A stretch of DNA of 64,000 nt, taken from Nocardioides alkalitolerans (lineage in GTDB: Bacteria > Actinomycetota > Actinomycetes > Propionibacteriales > Nocardioidaceae). The stretch is taken from contig CP116227.1 in NCBI GenBank assembly GCA_038184435.1, positions 3,625,501-3,689,500 of the forward strand, written 5' to 3'. Both the position numbers and the translations under genes were made by a program. The notes beneath the pieces are model-generated. The model was not told the DNA's origin. It made no database searches and saw only the letters and a program-made list of their open reading frames with translations. Shown in pieces: positions 25,439 through 33,918 of this stretch; within the stretch, counting starts at the first letter, position 1, and every line of letters starts with the position of its first letter.

Positions 25439-25562
25439 CTCGCGCGCATTCGACCAAACTCGGCGCGCCCACCGCGCCGTACACCCCAACTCGACGCACG
25501 CGCCGCGCCGTACAACCCAACTCGACGCCCCCGCCGCGCCGTACAACCCAACTCGACACCCC
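25439..25562. repeat. 31-bp tandem repeats upstream of the GDPD gene
   Basis: Three copies begin at 25470, 25501 and 25532, each built on CCGCGCCGTACAMCCCAACT followed by CGAC; a degraded fourth copy lies at 25439-25469. The period is exactly 31 bp with no variable spacers. The array lies between the divergent starts at 25339 and 25583, so the copies could be stacked binding sites controlling one or both genes. Confidence 0.8.
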
Positions 25563-25582
25563 TACCGGGCAGGATGTCCCGC

Positions 25583-26383
25583 ATGAGGCCGCAGGTCGTC
25601 GCGCACCGGGGAGACAGCGAGGAGAACGCCGAGCACACGCTCGGGGCGTTCCTCGCCGCCATCGAGGCGGGGGCCGACGGGCTCGAGTGCGACGTGCGGC
25701 TGACCGCCGACGGTCACCTCGTCTGCGTCCACGACCGGGACCTCCGGCGGGTCGCGGCGCAGCGCCGGGGCCTCATCTCGACGATGGACCTCGCCGACCT
25801 CCACCAGGTCGACATCGCCTCCTGGAAGCGGCCGTGGGCGGAGCTCGACGACGAGGCGCCGGTCGTCGACGAGTCGATGCACGGCGTGCTGACGCTGCGC
25901 CGCCTCATGGAGGTCGCCGCCGAGGCGCCCCGACGGATCGAGCTGCTCATCGAGACGAAGCACCCGACCCGCTACGGCGGCCTCGTCGAGCGTCGTCTCG
26001 TGCAGCTGCTGAGCGAGTTCGGCTGGGACGGCGCCGACGCCCCCGTGCGCGTCATGAGCTTCGCCCACACGGCGTTGCAGCGGGTGCAGCGGCTGGCTCC
26101 GGAGGTGCGGGTCGTGCAGCTCTTCGAGCGTGCGGAGATGTGGCCCGCGCTCCGCCGCCTGATCGGTCGCGACTGGCTGGTGGGCCCCGGCATCGGCGAG
26201 CTGACCGACCACCCCGGCCTGGCGTGGCGGCTCGCGGAGTCGCCGCACGACATCAACGTGTGGACCGTCAACACGCCCGAGCAGCTCGAGCTGTGCCGCA
26301 GCCTCGGCGTGACGGCCGTGATCACCGACCGCCCCCGCGTCATGCGCGGGCTCGTCGACGCCCTCCCCGCGGACGGCACCTGA
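25583..26383 (+). CDS. Glycerophosphodiester phosphodiesterase family protein
   Basis: This 266-residue protein hydrolyses glycerophosphodiesters to glycerol 3-phosphate and an alcohol. It has VVAHRGDSEENAEHTLGAF with catalytic His and Arg, ECDVRLTADGHLVCVHDRDL with the metal-binding Glu/Asp and second His, and IETKHP. There is no signal peptide, so it is cytoplasmic. The ATG at 25583 is chosen to begin the HRG domain; an in-frame ATG at 25574 would add three residues. The 31-bp repeat array lies just upstream. Confidence 0.92.
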   Translation: MRPQVVAHRGDSEENAEHTLGAFLAAIEAGADGLECDVRLTADGHLVCVHDRDLRRVAAQRRGLISTMDLADLHQVDIASWKRPWAELDDEAPVVDESMHGVLTLRRLMEVAAEAPRRIELLIETKHPTRYGGLVERRLVQLLSEFGWDGADAPVRVMSFAHTALQRVQRLAPEVRVVQLFERAEMWPALRRLIGRDWLVGPGIGELTDHPGLAWRLAESPHDINVWTVNTPEQLELCRSLGVTAVITDRPRVMRGLVDALPADGT

Positions 26384-26406
26384 GCCCGCCCTCTACGCTG
26401 GCGCGC

Positions 26407-27351
26407 ATGGCGAAGCGCTCCCGCACCAAGGCACGTGACCAGCAGCAGACCCCCGGCGAGGTCGGGCCCCGACAGCCCTGCCCGTGCGGCTCGGGCCGGC
26501 GCTACAAGGCGTGCCACGGCTCGCCCGACGGCCCGCCGCCGGTGTTCGTGAAGCGGCCCTTCGAGGGCCTCGCCGCCGAGGGCGACCTCATCGCGCTGCG
26601 CGAGCTCGTCCCCGCGGCGACCGCCCCGCTGACGCTGAAGGAGGGCGACCGCGAGGTCGTGCTGGCCACGCTGCTGCCCGGCGCCGCCCCGGCGTACGTC
26701 GACGCCGACGGCCGCGTCGTGCTCGCGCTCCAGGTGCTCCACAGCTTCGGCGACCCCAGCCGGGACCTGGGCGCCGTGCTCGTGCAGGCGCTCGAGTACG
26801 CCGAGCAGGGTGAGACCGGCACCGTGGGCCTCACGAGCGACCCGGGTGAGGGACCGCGCCTGCAGGACCTCGTGGTCGACGAGCCGCTCGACGTCACGGT
26901 GCACGACTCGTTCGGCTACTGGGCCGACCTCATCGGCGACGAGACCGGCGCGGTCGCGTCGGCGGCCGAGCAGGCCGACGCCCAGATGACGCCCAGCCGC
27001 AAGCTGACGGGTGTCCCCGCGGCGTACTGGGCCGACGTGCACACCAAGGAGCACCTGCGCTGGGTCATGCCGGAGCCCGAGGACGAGCTGCTCGACGCCC
27101 TCGCCCGGCTGCACGCGGCGGGGGAGGACCAGGTCGCCGAGGGCTCGAAGCTCGTCGGCATGTTCCGCGCCCATGGCCTGCTGACGCCCGTGTGGGACCT
27201 GCCCGCCGGCACGGGCGCCGAGGTGCTCGAGGAGGGCGCGGCGGCGTTCCGGGAGCGGCTCGACGCGGCGCTGGCCACCACCGAGCCCCTGACGACGGAG
27301 CAGCGCTCCGTGCGGTCGGCGCTCGCCGGCCGGCAGGTGACCATCCGCTGA
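26407..27351 (+). CDS. DUF5926 family protein with SEC-C zinc motif
   Basis: This 314-residue protein has an N-terminal SEC-C motif (CPCGSGRRYKACHG, zinc-binding CxCx8CH) after a basic stretch KRSRTKARDQQQ. The rest (about 50-314) matches the actinobacterial DUF5926 layout. Its function is unknown; SEC-C motifs often contact ribosomes or other proteins. TACGCT ends 7 nt before the ATG, so the transcript is probably leaderless and independent of the GDPD gene 23 bp upstream. Confidence 0.85.
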   Translation: MAKRSRTKARDQQQTPGEVGPRQPCPCGSGRRYKACHGSPDGPPPVFVKRPFEGLAAEGDLIALRELVPAATAPLTLKEGDREVVLATLLPGAAPAYVDADGRVVLALQVLHSFGDPSRDLGAVLVQALEYAEQGETGTVGLTSDPGEGPRLQDLVVDEPLDVTVHDSFGYWADLIGDETGAVASAAEQADAQMTPSRKLTGVPAAYWADVHTKEHLRWVMPEPEDELLDALARLHAAGEDQVAEGSKLVGMFRAHGLLTPVWDLPAGTGAEVLEEGAAAFRERLDAALATTEPLTTEQRSVRSALAGRQVTIR

Positions 27352-27552
27352 TCCTGCCGGGGGCGCTCCCGCCGACGCTCCCGCCGACCCTTCCGCTGAG
27401 TCAGATTCCAGCGAACGCGCAGGTCAGGCGGCACGCGACACGACGAGAACAGTGGTCGCGGGGAGTTGCCACCAGCCGGTCGGATCAGTAGATTCCTCTC
27501 GTCCGGTCGTTGCTGTATCCCCCGTCAGCAGCGGCCGGACCCTCAACGTGAA

Positions 27553-27586
27553 CGACGGCCGGCACCCTCCAGGGTGCCGGCCGTCG
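27553..27586. terminator. Strong bidirectional hairpin between the DUF5926 and terD genes
   Basis: A perfect 16-bp stem (CGACGGCCGGCACCCT / AGGGTGCCGGCCGTCG) with a 2-nt nominal loop lies 23 bp past the terD stop, between two converging genes. The 257-bp stretch 27352-27608 contains no other recognisable feature. Confidence 0.75.
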
Positions 27587-27608
27587 CTGTCTCCGCGACC
27601 CGGTCGGG

Positions 27609-28184
27609 TCAGACGTTGACGCCGAAGTCCGAGGCGATCCCGCGCAGGCCCGAGGCGTAGCCCTGGCCGACGGCCTTGAACTTCCAGTCGCTGCCGTTGC
27701 GGTAGACCTCGCCGAAGACCATGGCGGTCTCGACCGAGGCGTCCTCCGACAGGTCGTAGCGGGCGATCTCCGAGCCGTTGGCCTGGTTGACGACGCGGAT
27801 GAAGGCGTTGCGCACGGCGCCGAAGTTCTGGCTGCGGGTCTCGGCGTCGTAGATCGAGACCGCGACGACGATGCGCTCGATCTCGGCGGGCACGGAGGCG
27901 AGGTTGGCCTTGATGACCTCGTCGTCGCCGTCGCCCTCACCGGTGGTGTTGTCGCCGGCGTGCTCGATGGAGCCGTCCGGGGACTTGAGGTTGTTGAAGA
28001 AGATGAAGTGCTGGTCGGAGACGACCTTGCCGTTCGAGCCGAGCAGGATCGCGGACGCGTCGAGGTCGAAGTCGCCGCCGGAGAACGTGTTGACGTCCCA
28101 GCCGAGGCCGATGTCGATCGCGGTGAGGCCCGGGGCCTCCTTCGACAGCGAGACGTTGCCGCCCTTGCTGAGCGAGACTCCCAT
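27609..28184 (-). CDS. terD: TerD family stress protein
   Basis: At 191 residues this is a standard single TerD domain. It begins MGVSLSKGGNVSLSKE and has the calcium-binding-type GWDVNTFSGGDFDLDASA and NLKSPDGSIEHAGDNTTGEGDGDDE acidic blocks. TerD proteins occur in tellurite/phage/chemical stress operons and bind Ca2+. The SD GAAGGGAAG precedes the ATG at 28184. Three AIM24-domain genes on the same strand lie upstream, an association that suggests a joint membrane-stress function. A hairpin ends the transcript. Confidence 0.95.
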   Translation of the reverse strand: MGVSLSKGGNVSLSKEAPGLTAIDIGLGWDVNTFSGGDFDLDASAILLGSNGKVVSDQHFIFFNNLKSPDGSIEHAGDNTTGEGDGDDEVIKANLASVPAEIERIVVAVSIYDAETRSQNFGAVRNAFIRVVNQANGSEIARYDLSEDASVETAMVFGEVYRNGSDWKFKAVGQGYASGLRGIASDFGVNV

Positions 28185-28242
28185 GAAAGCTTCCCTTCGG
28201 TCGTGACCACGGCGATCGCCGCGGTCGTTGGTGGTGCGTCGT

Positions 28243-28265
28243 GGTTCGTCCAGTTCTAACGAACC
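28243..28265. promoter_or_regulatory. Inverted repeat in the terD leader
   Basis: GGTTCGT (28243-28249) and ACGAACC (28259-28265) are complementary 7-bp arms around a 9-nt spacer in the 141-bp gap between the AIM24 operon end and terD. On the minus strand the spacer includes TTAGAAC, a possible -10. It could be the terD operator or a terminator for the AIM24 genes. Confidence 0.4.
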
Positions 28266-28325
28266 GCTGGTCGCCGGAGTGCCCGTCGTGGCCGGTGTTC
28301 ACACCCCGTACGCCGCGGGACCGCC

Positions 28326-29081
28326 CTACTGCTGCTGCGAGCGTTGCACGAGACGCTGTCCCAGCGCCCCCGCGGACTGCGCGTCGAGGAGGTTCGTCTG
28401 GCTCTCCACGAGCTTCAGCAGCGCCCCGTCCACCCGCAGCTGCTCCGAGCTCTGCATGAGGATCGTGCCGGCGCCCGTGAAGTCGTACTGCCGCTCCTCG
28501 CCCGACTCGCGGCCGAACATGCCCTGGATGCCGGCCATGAACGACTGCGCCATCCAGTGGTGGTCGTAGTGCTGGCTCGGCGACGGGCAGTCGGCCCACC
28601 CGAGGAGCGCGTCGGGGTCGGCGCGGAACGGCGGCTCGACGAAGATGACCGGCCCGTTGGAGGACGCGAGGAACTTGCCGGTGCCGATGAGCGTGACGAA
28701 GCCCGGCACGATCGACTGCTTGAGCTCCAGGGACGTCTGGAACCCCAGCAGGTTCGTCTGCTTGATCGTGAGGTTGCCCTCGTCGAGGTCGTAGGAGTTC
28801 ACGTCGTAGCCCCGGTCGGCCACGATCACCTTGCCCTGGCCCGCGGCGACGACCCACTCGCTCGCGTAGAGCGGCGAGGAGAAGCGGGCGGCGACCCAGG
28901 AGGCGCGCGAGGCGTACTGGCTGACGCCGGAGAAGTCGACGTTGCCGTAGTAGGCGATCATCGCGCCCTTCGACACGAACCACTCGCCGGCCAGCGCGAT
29001 GGAGAACGCGTAGGCGTTGACGTTGTCGTCGGCCGGGAGGCTGGTGGCGTCCCAGGTGGGGGTCTCGATGCCGTCGATCAT
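28326..29081 (-). CDS. AIM24 family protein 1
   Basis: This 251-residue protein belongs to the AIM24 (formerly DUF124) beta-prism-like family. It shows FVSKGAMIAYYGNVDFSG near the N-terminus, VVAAGQGKVIVADRG, and VTLIGTGKFLASSNGPVIFV. It is longer than its two upstream paralogues because of about 45 C-terminal residues ending in QRSQQQ. Its ATG shares one base with the upstream stop (TGATG), so the genes are translationally coupled. No signal peptide; cytoplasmic or membrane-peripheral. Biochemical function is unknown in bacteria. Confidence 0.82.
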   Translation of the reverse strand: MIDGIETPTWDATSLPADDNVNAYAFSIALAGEWFVSKGAMIAYYGNVDFSGVSQYASRASWVAARFSSPLYASEWVVAAGQGKVIVADRGYDVNSYDLDEGNLTIKQTNLLGFQTSLELKQSIVPGFVTLIGTGKFLASSNGPVIFVEPPFRADPDALLGWADCPSPSQHYDHHWMAQSFMAGIQGMFGRESGEERQYDFTGAGTILMQSSEQLRVDGALLKLVESQTNLLDAQSAGALGQRLVQRSQQQ

Positions 29082-29722
29082 CAGAACTTCTCCTCCGAGG
29101 CCTGGACGTAGACGGTGCCGTGGCCCGAGACGTGGAGCTGGAACGCCTCGCCCGAGCCGCGGCCGATGAGGTCGCGCATGCCGACGGACGCCTTGAGGTC
29201 CACCTGCAGGGCGCCGGTGTGCGCGACGTACGCCTGCGGGTCGACGCCCACGGTCTCGCCGTTGAGCTGGATGGGGAACGTGCCGCCGTGCGACAGCACG
29301 GCGACGGCGCCGTTGCCGGAGACCCGGGTGGTGAACAGCCCCTGGCCGGTCATCGCGCCGCGCACGGCGGAGCGGACCCCGCCCTGCCCGACCATCTCGA
29401 CGCCCGTCTGCAGGTTCGCGTCGTGGGCGAGCAGCCGGTCGGCCTCGACCACGAGCGAGTCGCCCGTCAGGTCGATCACCGTCACGTAGAGCCCCCGGAA
29501 GCCGTAGAGCACGGAGCCCTGGCCCTCGGCGACCATCATCTTGTTGCTCTCGCCCGCCATCATCGTGCCGACCATGCCGCCGATGCCCTGCGCGGCGCCG
29601 GAGACGGGCCGGAAGGCGACCTGCCCGGAGTAGCCGAGCATCGCGCCGCGGCGGGCGAGCACCGGGTTGGCCTGCGAGACCTGCACGCGGACCACCTTGG
29701 AGTTGACGACCTCGTACGTCAC
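29081..29722 (-). CDS. AIM24 family protein 2
   Basis: This 213-residue AIM24 paralogue has VLARRGAMLGYSGQVAF, VAEGQGSVLYGF, DLTGDSLVVEADRLLAHD and GHGTVYVQASEEKF. The GTG at 29722 is the likely start, 10 bp after the third paralogue ends. The many Gly/Ala residues (GMVGTMMAG) within the first 80 residues could pack against membranes. It lies in the middle of the three-gene AIM24 operon upstream of terD. Confidence 0.82.
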   Translation of the reverse strand: MTYEVVNSKVVRVQVSQANPVLARRGAMLGYSGQVAFRPVSGAAQGIGGMVGTMMAGESNKMMVAEGQGSVLYGFRGLYVTVIDLTGDSLVVEADRLLAHDANLQTGVEMVGQGGVRSAVRGAMTGQGLFTTRVSGNGAVAVLSHGGTFPIQLNGETVGVDPQAYVAHTGALQVDLKASVGMRDLIGRGSGEAFQLHVSGHGTVYVQASEEKF

Positions 29723-29732
29723 GTCTGCCCCC

Positions 29733-30350
29733 TCACCGCTCGGCCGGCTGGATGTACACCCGGCCGTGCCCCTCGAACCGCAGCGAGAACGGCTCGCCAC
29801 CTCCGTCGCCGACCAGCGAGCGCCAGCTCACGCCCGAGACGAGCGACATCTGCAGGTTGCCGAGCCCCGCGACGTACGCGTCCGGGTCGACCACCAGCGG
29901 CTGGCCGGGCATGACCTCGAGGCCGATCAGCGGGCCGTCCGAGACGATGCCGAGCTGGCCCGAGCCCATCACCTTCGTGGTGGCGAGGCCCTGGCCCGTC
30001 GTCATGCCGCGCAGCCCGGCGAACTGCACGTCGAGCCTCAGCTCGCCCGCGACCGCCAGGATGTGCTCCGACTCCACCGTCACGGTGTCGTTCTGCACGT
30101 TGATCACGGTGACGTCCTGCGCCTGGTAGGCCAGGTGCACCCGGCCGTTGCCGGTGCACTCCATGAGCGAGATCGACTCGCCGGCGACGCGCTGGCGGAT
30201 CGCGGCGCGGAAGCCGCCCCCGCCGCCCATGCCGGCGCTCTTGAACTCGACCTGGCCCTGGTAGGCCACCATCGAGCCGGACATCGCCCTCACGGTGGTG
30301 CCGGCGACGTCCGCCAGCAACACCTTTTTGTTCGCGGTCAGACGAGCCAC
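29733..30350 (-). CDS. AIM24 family protein 3
   Basis: This 205-residue paralogue is the first gene of the AIM24 operon. It has MVAYQGQVEFKSAGMGGGGGFR, TGNGRVHLAYQAQDVTVINV and GHGRVYIQPAER, aligned in order with AIM24 protein 2. The GTG at 30350 follows GGAGGCGC. The three copies keep the same repeat structure but differ strongly in sequence, suggesting an old triplication and possibly a hetero-oligomer. Confidence 0.82.
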   Translation of the reverse strand: MARLTANKKVLLADVAGTTVRAMSGSMVAYQGQVEFKSAGMGGGGGFRAAIRQRVAGESISLMECTGNGRVHLAYQAQDVTVINVQNDTVTVESEHILAVAGELRLDVQFAGLRGMTTGQGLATTKVMGSGQLGIVSDGPLIGLEVMPGQPLVVDPDAYVAGLGNLQMSLVSGVSWRSLVGDGGGEPFSLRFEGHGRVYIQPAER

Positions 30351-30403
30351 GCAGCGCCTCCCTGGTCACCCCGCGGGAGCTCCCCCGTCGGGCCGTTCGG
30401 AGC

Positions 30404-31558
30404 CTAGCCGTGGGGCTCCGCCCGGCGCAGTACCCTCCCGCGCACCCCCGGGAAACCTTTGATGTTGGCGCGCCGGATCTTCCGGAACCGGTAGGGCAGG
30501 TGCTCGGGGCTCTCCTCGCCGGTCAGCAGCGACAGGGCCTCGCGGGCGCGCTGGTAGGCGTCGTCGGCGAGCTCCTCCGCGCGGCGCCGCACCTCGTCGT
30601 ACGGCGCGCTCCCGCCCCCGCCGTCGGTCTGGTCGTCCGGCTCCTCGTCGGGCTCGTCGTCCTCCTCCGGCGTCGCGATGCCCACGAGCACGTGCTGCAG
30701 GCCCTCGTCGACCACGACGGTCCCGGGACGGGCGAGCGAGGTGAGCCGGGCGGCGACGTTGACGGTGCTGCCGAAGACGTCGCCGAGGCGCGCGACGACC
30801 TGCCCGTGGGCGAGGCCCGCCCGCACCTGCGGGAAGGGGTCCTCCGGGTCCGCGCCGCGCTCGGTGAGGGTGAGGGCCACCTCGACGGCCGCGACCGGGT
30901 CGTCGGTGACGTAGAGGATCTCGTCACCGATCGTCTTGATGACGCGGGCGGCGTGGTCGGTCACGACGGTCGTGGCGGTGTCCTCGAAGCCCTCGACCCA
31001 GGCGACGAGCTCCGCCTCCGACAGGTTCCTGCTCTGCGTCGTGTAGCCCACGATGTCGACGAAGCCGACGGCGAGCGCGGTCGTCGCCTCCCCGCCGGGG
31101 ACGAGGGTCGGCGTGAGCATCCGGTTGGCCGCGCTGACGAGGTGGCGGCGCCAGATGTAGCTCTGCAGCACCTCGAGGCGCGGCAGCACCTCGGCCGTCA
31201 GCTCCGTGATGCGCAGGTCGGGCTCGTCGGAGTCGAGCGCCCGTCGGGCGAGCAGGTCGGTCTGCCACTCGGCCAGGCGCGCGAAGCTGCGCCCCCACGT
31301 GCGCACCAGGGCGGCCTGCGACTCGGCGTCGAGGATGCCGAGCATGACGAGGTCGCGGGCCAGCGAGAGCGCCTCGACGTCGGCCTCGGTGAACGCCACG
31401 TCGTCCTCGGCGTGGTGGGGGAAGCCGAGGCGGTGCCACAGCTCCTCGGCCAGGGTGAGGGGCACGCCGACGCGGTCGGCCACCTGGCGCCGCGTCAGGT
31501 GGGGCTCGCCGCCCAGCAGCGCCGCCTCGACCTGGCGGCTCGCGTCAGCCGTTGCCAC
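30404..31558 (-). CDS. Class III adenylate/guanylate cyclase
   Basis: This 384-residue soluble protein has an N-terminal helical region (1-150), then a class III cyclase domain: metal-binding Asp in GFVDIVGYTT and in IKTIGDEILY, Lys of that motif and Asp in DVFGSTVNVAARL for purine choice, and Asn/Arg of the same motif for transition-state binding. All catalytic residues are present, so it should be active, probably making cAMP. A C-terminal acidic linker and basic tail follow. The GTG at 31558 lies 14 bp inside the upstream cyclic-nucleotide-binding gene, coupling the two. Confidence 0.9.
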   Translation of the reverse strand: MATADASRQVEAALLGGEPHLTRRQVADRVGVPLTLAEELWHRLGFPHHAEDDVAFTEADVEALSLARDLVMLGILDAESQAALVRTWGRSFARLAEWQTDLLARRALDSDEPDLRITELTAEVLPRLEVLQSYIWRRHLVSAANRMLTPTLVPGGEATTALAVGFVDIVGYTTQSRNLSEAELVAWVEGFEDTATTVVTDHAARVIKTIGDEILYVTDDPVAAVEVALTLTERGADPEDPFPQVRAGLAHGQVVARLGDVFGSTVNVAARLTSLARPGTVVVDEGLQHVLVGIATPEEDDEPDEEPDDQTDGGGGSAPYDEVRRRAEELADDAYQRAREALSLLTGEESPEHLPYRFRKIRRANIKGFPGVRGRVLRRAEPHG

Positions 31559-31916
31559 CGAGCCGCTCGGCGGCGGCGGCGCGGATCGCCTCGCCGAAGG
31601 CCGGCACCGACGAGCTGAGCTCCTCGATGGTCTGCGGGGTCAGGTGCACGACCTTGAGCCGCGTCGTCGCGACCACCGTGGCGGAGCGCAGGGTGTGGTT
31701 GATGATCGCCATCTCGCCCATGATGTCGCCGGGCCCGAGGGTCGCGATCTCCTCGCCGCCGCGCCGCACCGACACCTCGCCCTCGAGGATGATGTAGGCC
31801 TTGTCCGCGCCCGTCCGCTCGTTGATCGGCGACCAGCCGGCGGGCAGCGGCAGCTCCGTGCCCGCCTTCTTCACCGTGGCGATCTCGGCGGGGGTCAGTG
31901 CGTCGAAGATGGGCAT
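31545..31916 (-). CDS. Cyclic-nucleotide-binding domain protein
   Basis: This 123-residue protein is a single cNMP-binding domain with no DNA-binding or catalytic partner. The phosphate-binding cassette reads GDIMGEMAIINHTLRSATVVA, with Glu and Arg at the positions that contact the cyclic nucleotide. It overlaps the start of the cyclase gene by 14 bp, so sensor and synthase are made together. It may buffer cAMP or feed back on the cyclase; that is inference. Confidence 0.88.
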   Translation of the reverse strand: MPIFDALTPAEIATVKKAGTELPLPAGWSPINERTGADKAYIILEGEVSVRRGGEEIATLGPGDIMGEMAIINHTLRSATVVATTRLKVVHLTPQTIEELSSSVPAFGEAIRAAAAERLGGNG

Positions 31917-31935
31917 GCGCTACCTCTCGGGACTC

Positions 31936-31994
31936 ACCGGCAGCGGCTCTCGGTGCCGGTTCGTGATGATCAGGATCGATATGGCGCGATCCTG
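31936..31994. promoter_or_regulatory. Two inverted repeats upstream of the cNMP-binding gene
   Basis: ACCGGCA / TGCCGGT (31936-31960) and CAGGATCG / CGATCCTG (31971-31994) lie 20-80 bp upstream of the ATG at 31916. The second dyad has 8-bp perfect arms around 8 nt and is a good operator candidate for the sensor-cyclase operon. Confidence 0.45.
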
Positions 31995-32080
31995 GCGGAA
32001 CGGGCCGTGAGGTGTCCAGGGTCGTCCACACCCGCCCAACGTGCCGGGAGCGGCGGGGTCACGCGGGCGTCAGTCCGGTG

Positions 32081-33316
32081 TCAGGCGAGGGGGTCGCGGA
32101 GCACCGGGCAGCTCATGCAGCGGGGGCCGCCGCGGCCGGAGCCCAGCTCGGAGCCGGCGATCCGCACGACCTCGATGCCGGCCTCCTCGAGCCGCGCGTT
32201 GGTCTCGTCGTTGCGCTCGTAGGCGACCGCCACCCGCGGCGCCAGGGCCAGGGTGTTGTTGCCGTCGTCCCACTGCTCGCGCTCGGCGGTCACCGGGTCG
32301 AGGCCGGTGTCGATCCGGTGGAGCCGGTCGATGCCCATCGCGGCGGCCGCGGCCTCGAGGAACGGCGCAGCCGGCGCGACGCGGAGCACCAGCTCCGACT
32401 CGCTGCGGTCGCCGACCGGCTCCGCCAGCGTGACCGCGTGGGCACGGAGGGTGTCGGCGACGTTGGGGTACATCACCACCTTGTCGACGTCGACCATCGT
32501 GCAGACGGTGTCGAGGTGCATCGTGGCGCGCTCCTGCGCGATCGGCACCGCCAGCACCGTGTGGGCGAGCCCGCCGTGGAAGGCCTGCCGCGCGAGGCGC
32601 TCGACCCCGGCGGGCGTGGACCGCTCGCCCACCCCGACGGCGATGACGCCGGGGGCGAGGAGCAGGACGTCCCCACCCTCGACGTACTCGTTCTGCCAGC
32701 CGTGGATCCGCTCGGCGCCCGCGAACCGCGGGTGGAGCGCGTAGATCAGCTCGGTCAGCTGCGTCTCCCGGCTGCGCGCCGGCATCGCGAGGCTCGTGAC
32801 GGCGACGCGGTCGCGCACCCAGACGCTGGAGTCGCGAGTGAAGAGCAGGTTGGGGAGCGGGTCGACGAGGAAGTCGTCGGGGGCGAGCAGGGAGGTCACC
32901 AGGCCGTGCCCGCCGCGCACCTCGTCGTTGCGGATGCCGGCGGTGAGCGCCTCGGTGAGCTCGGCGGGGGAGGCGTCGGCCAGGGCGGCGGCCAGGTAGT
33001 CGCGCAGCGTGTCGCCCAGGTGGCGGCTGCGGAGCACGCCCGCGATCGCGTCCGCGCGCGCGTCGGCCGATGCGAACGTCTCCGTCAGGAGGTCGGTCAG
33101 GTAGAGCACCTCGACGTCCCGGTCGCGCAGCGCCTGGGCGAAGGCGTCGTGCTCCTCCTGCGCGCGCCCCACCCACGGGATCCCGTCGAAGAGGAGCCGG
33201 TCGTTGTTGCGGGGGGTGAGCCGGCGCAGCTCGGCGCCCGGCCGGTGCAGCACCACCGTGCGCAGGCGCCCCACCTCGCTGTCGGCACCCCACCCGGCCG
33301 TCGTCGTCGCCGTCAT
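32081..33316 (-). CDS. arcA: Arginine deiminase
   Basis: This 411-residue enzyme converts L-arginine to citrulline and ammonia. The catalytic cysteine is in RCMSCPV at the C-terminus. FTRDSSVWV, ERIHGWQNEYVEGGDVLLL and MHLDTVCTMVD hold the Asp, Glu and His of the active site. No arcB, arcC or transporter lies nearby, so it stands alone rather than in a full ADI operon. TACGGT ends 6 nt before the ATG (leaderless). Confidence 0.96.
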   Translation of the reverse strand: MTATTTAGWGADSEVGRLRTVVLHRPGAELRRLTPRNNDRLLFDGIPWVGRAQEEHDAFAQALRDRDVEVLYLTDLLTETFASADARADAIAGVLRSRHLGDTLRDYLAAALADASPAELTEALTAGIRNDEVRGGHGLVTSLLAPDDFLVDPLPNLLFTRDSSVWVRDRVAVTSLAMPARSRETQLTELIYALHPRFAGAERIHGWQNEYVEGGDVLLLAPGVIAVGVGERSTPAGVERLARQAFHGGLAHTVLAVPIAQERATMHLDTVCTMVDVDKVVMYPNVADTLRAHAVTLAEPVGDRSESELVLRVAPAAPFLEAAAAAMGIDRLHRIDTGLDPVTAEREQWDDGNNTLALAPRVAVAYERNDETNARLEEAGIEVVRIAGSELGSGRGGPRCMSCPVLRDPLA

Positions 33317-33456
33317 GCGGACACCGTAGTGCTCCGGCCCCGGAACCCGACGGGTCTGGACCGGTACACGCGGACCCAGCCGTTCCGCCGCGCCGTACGG
33401 CCCCTGGGCCCTACGCTGCGACGGCGCCCGCGGGCGAGCACGCCGGGGGAGGGCAC

Positions 33457-33918
33457 ATGGGGGGACGACGGTCGGCGACGACCGCGGTCACGCCTGCCCT
33501 CTGGGCGGTGGCGGGCACCGCGCTCCTCGTGCAGTCGCTGCTCACCTGGACCTCGCGCGGTGCGCTCTCCACGACCGCCCCCGTCGACGTGCTCGGCCTC
33601 GTCCGCGCCGGATCCCTGCCGTCGGTCTCGACGACGGAGGTGATCGCGCTGGTCACGCTCCCCGTGCTGGGCGCGGCGCTGCTGGCCGGCGCTGCCCTGC
33701 GAGGCCGAGCGGTACGCCGCGTCCGCGCGCTCCTCGGGCTCGTGGCCGTCGTCGTGACCGGTCTGCTGCTCGTGCGCGTCGCGGACCTCGACCCCACCGA
33801 CCTGAGCGGCGCCCGGCCCGGAGCCGGGGCCCTGCTCGCCGCACTGGGGGCGCTCGCCGCCCTCGCCGCCATCGGCACCGACGTCCGGTCGCCGACTCCC
33901 GAGGAGAACCCCCGATGA
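33457..33918 (+). CDS. Hypothetical four-helix membrane protein
   Basis: This 153-residue protein has four hydrophobic helices separated by short loops; one outside loop (SLPSVSTTE) follows helix 1. The ATG at 33457 is preceded by GGGGGAGGG. Its last codons overlap the next gene by 4 bp (ATGA), so it is co-translated with a large exported protein and may help anchor or export it. A TACGCT at 33412 could be the -10, giving a leader of about 38 nt. The layout resembles small Trp-associated membrane proteins, but I do not assign a family. Confidence 0.6.
   Translation: MGGRRSATTAVTPALWAVAGTALLVQSLLTWTSRGALSTTAPVDVLGLVRAGSLPSVSTTEVIALVTLPVLGAALLAGAALRGRAVRRVRALLGLVAVVVTGLLLVRVADLDPTDLSGARPGAGALLAALGALAALAAIGTDVRSPTPEENPR

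Noticed and set aside
25439..25562. CRISPR array
   Set aside because: The copies are directly adjacent with no variable spacers, and no cas genes are present.
32081..33316. Full arginine deiminase energy operon
   Set aside because: Neither ornithine carbamoyltransferase, carbamate kinase nor an arginine/ornithine antiporter lies next to arcA.
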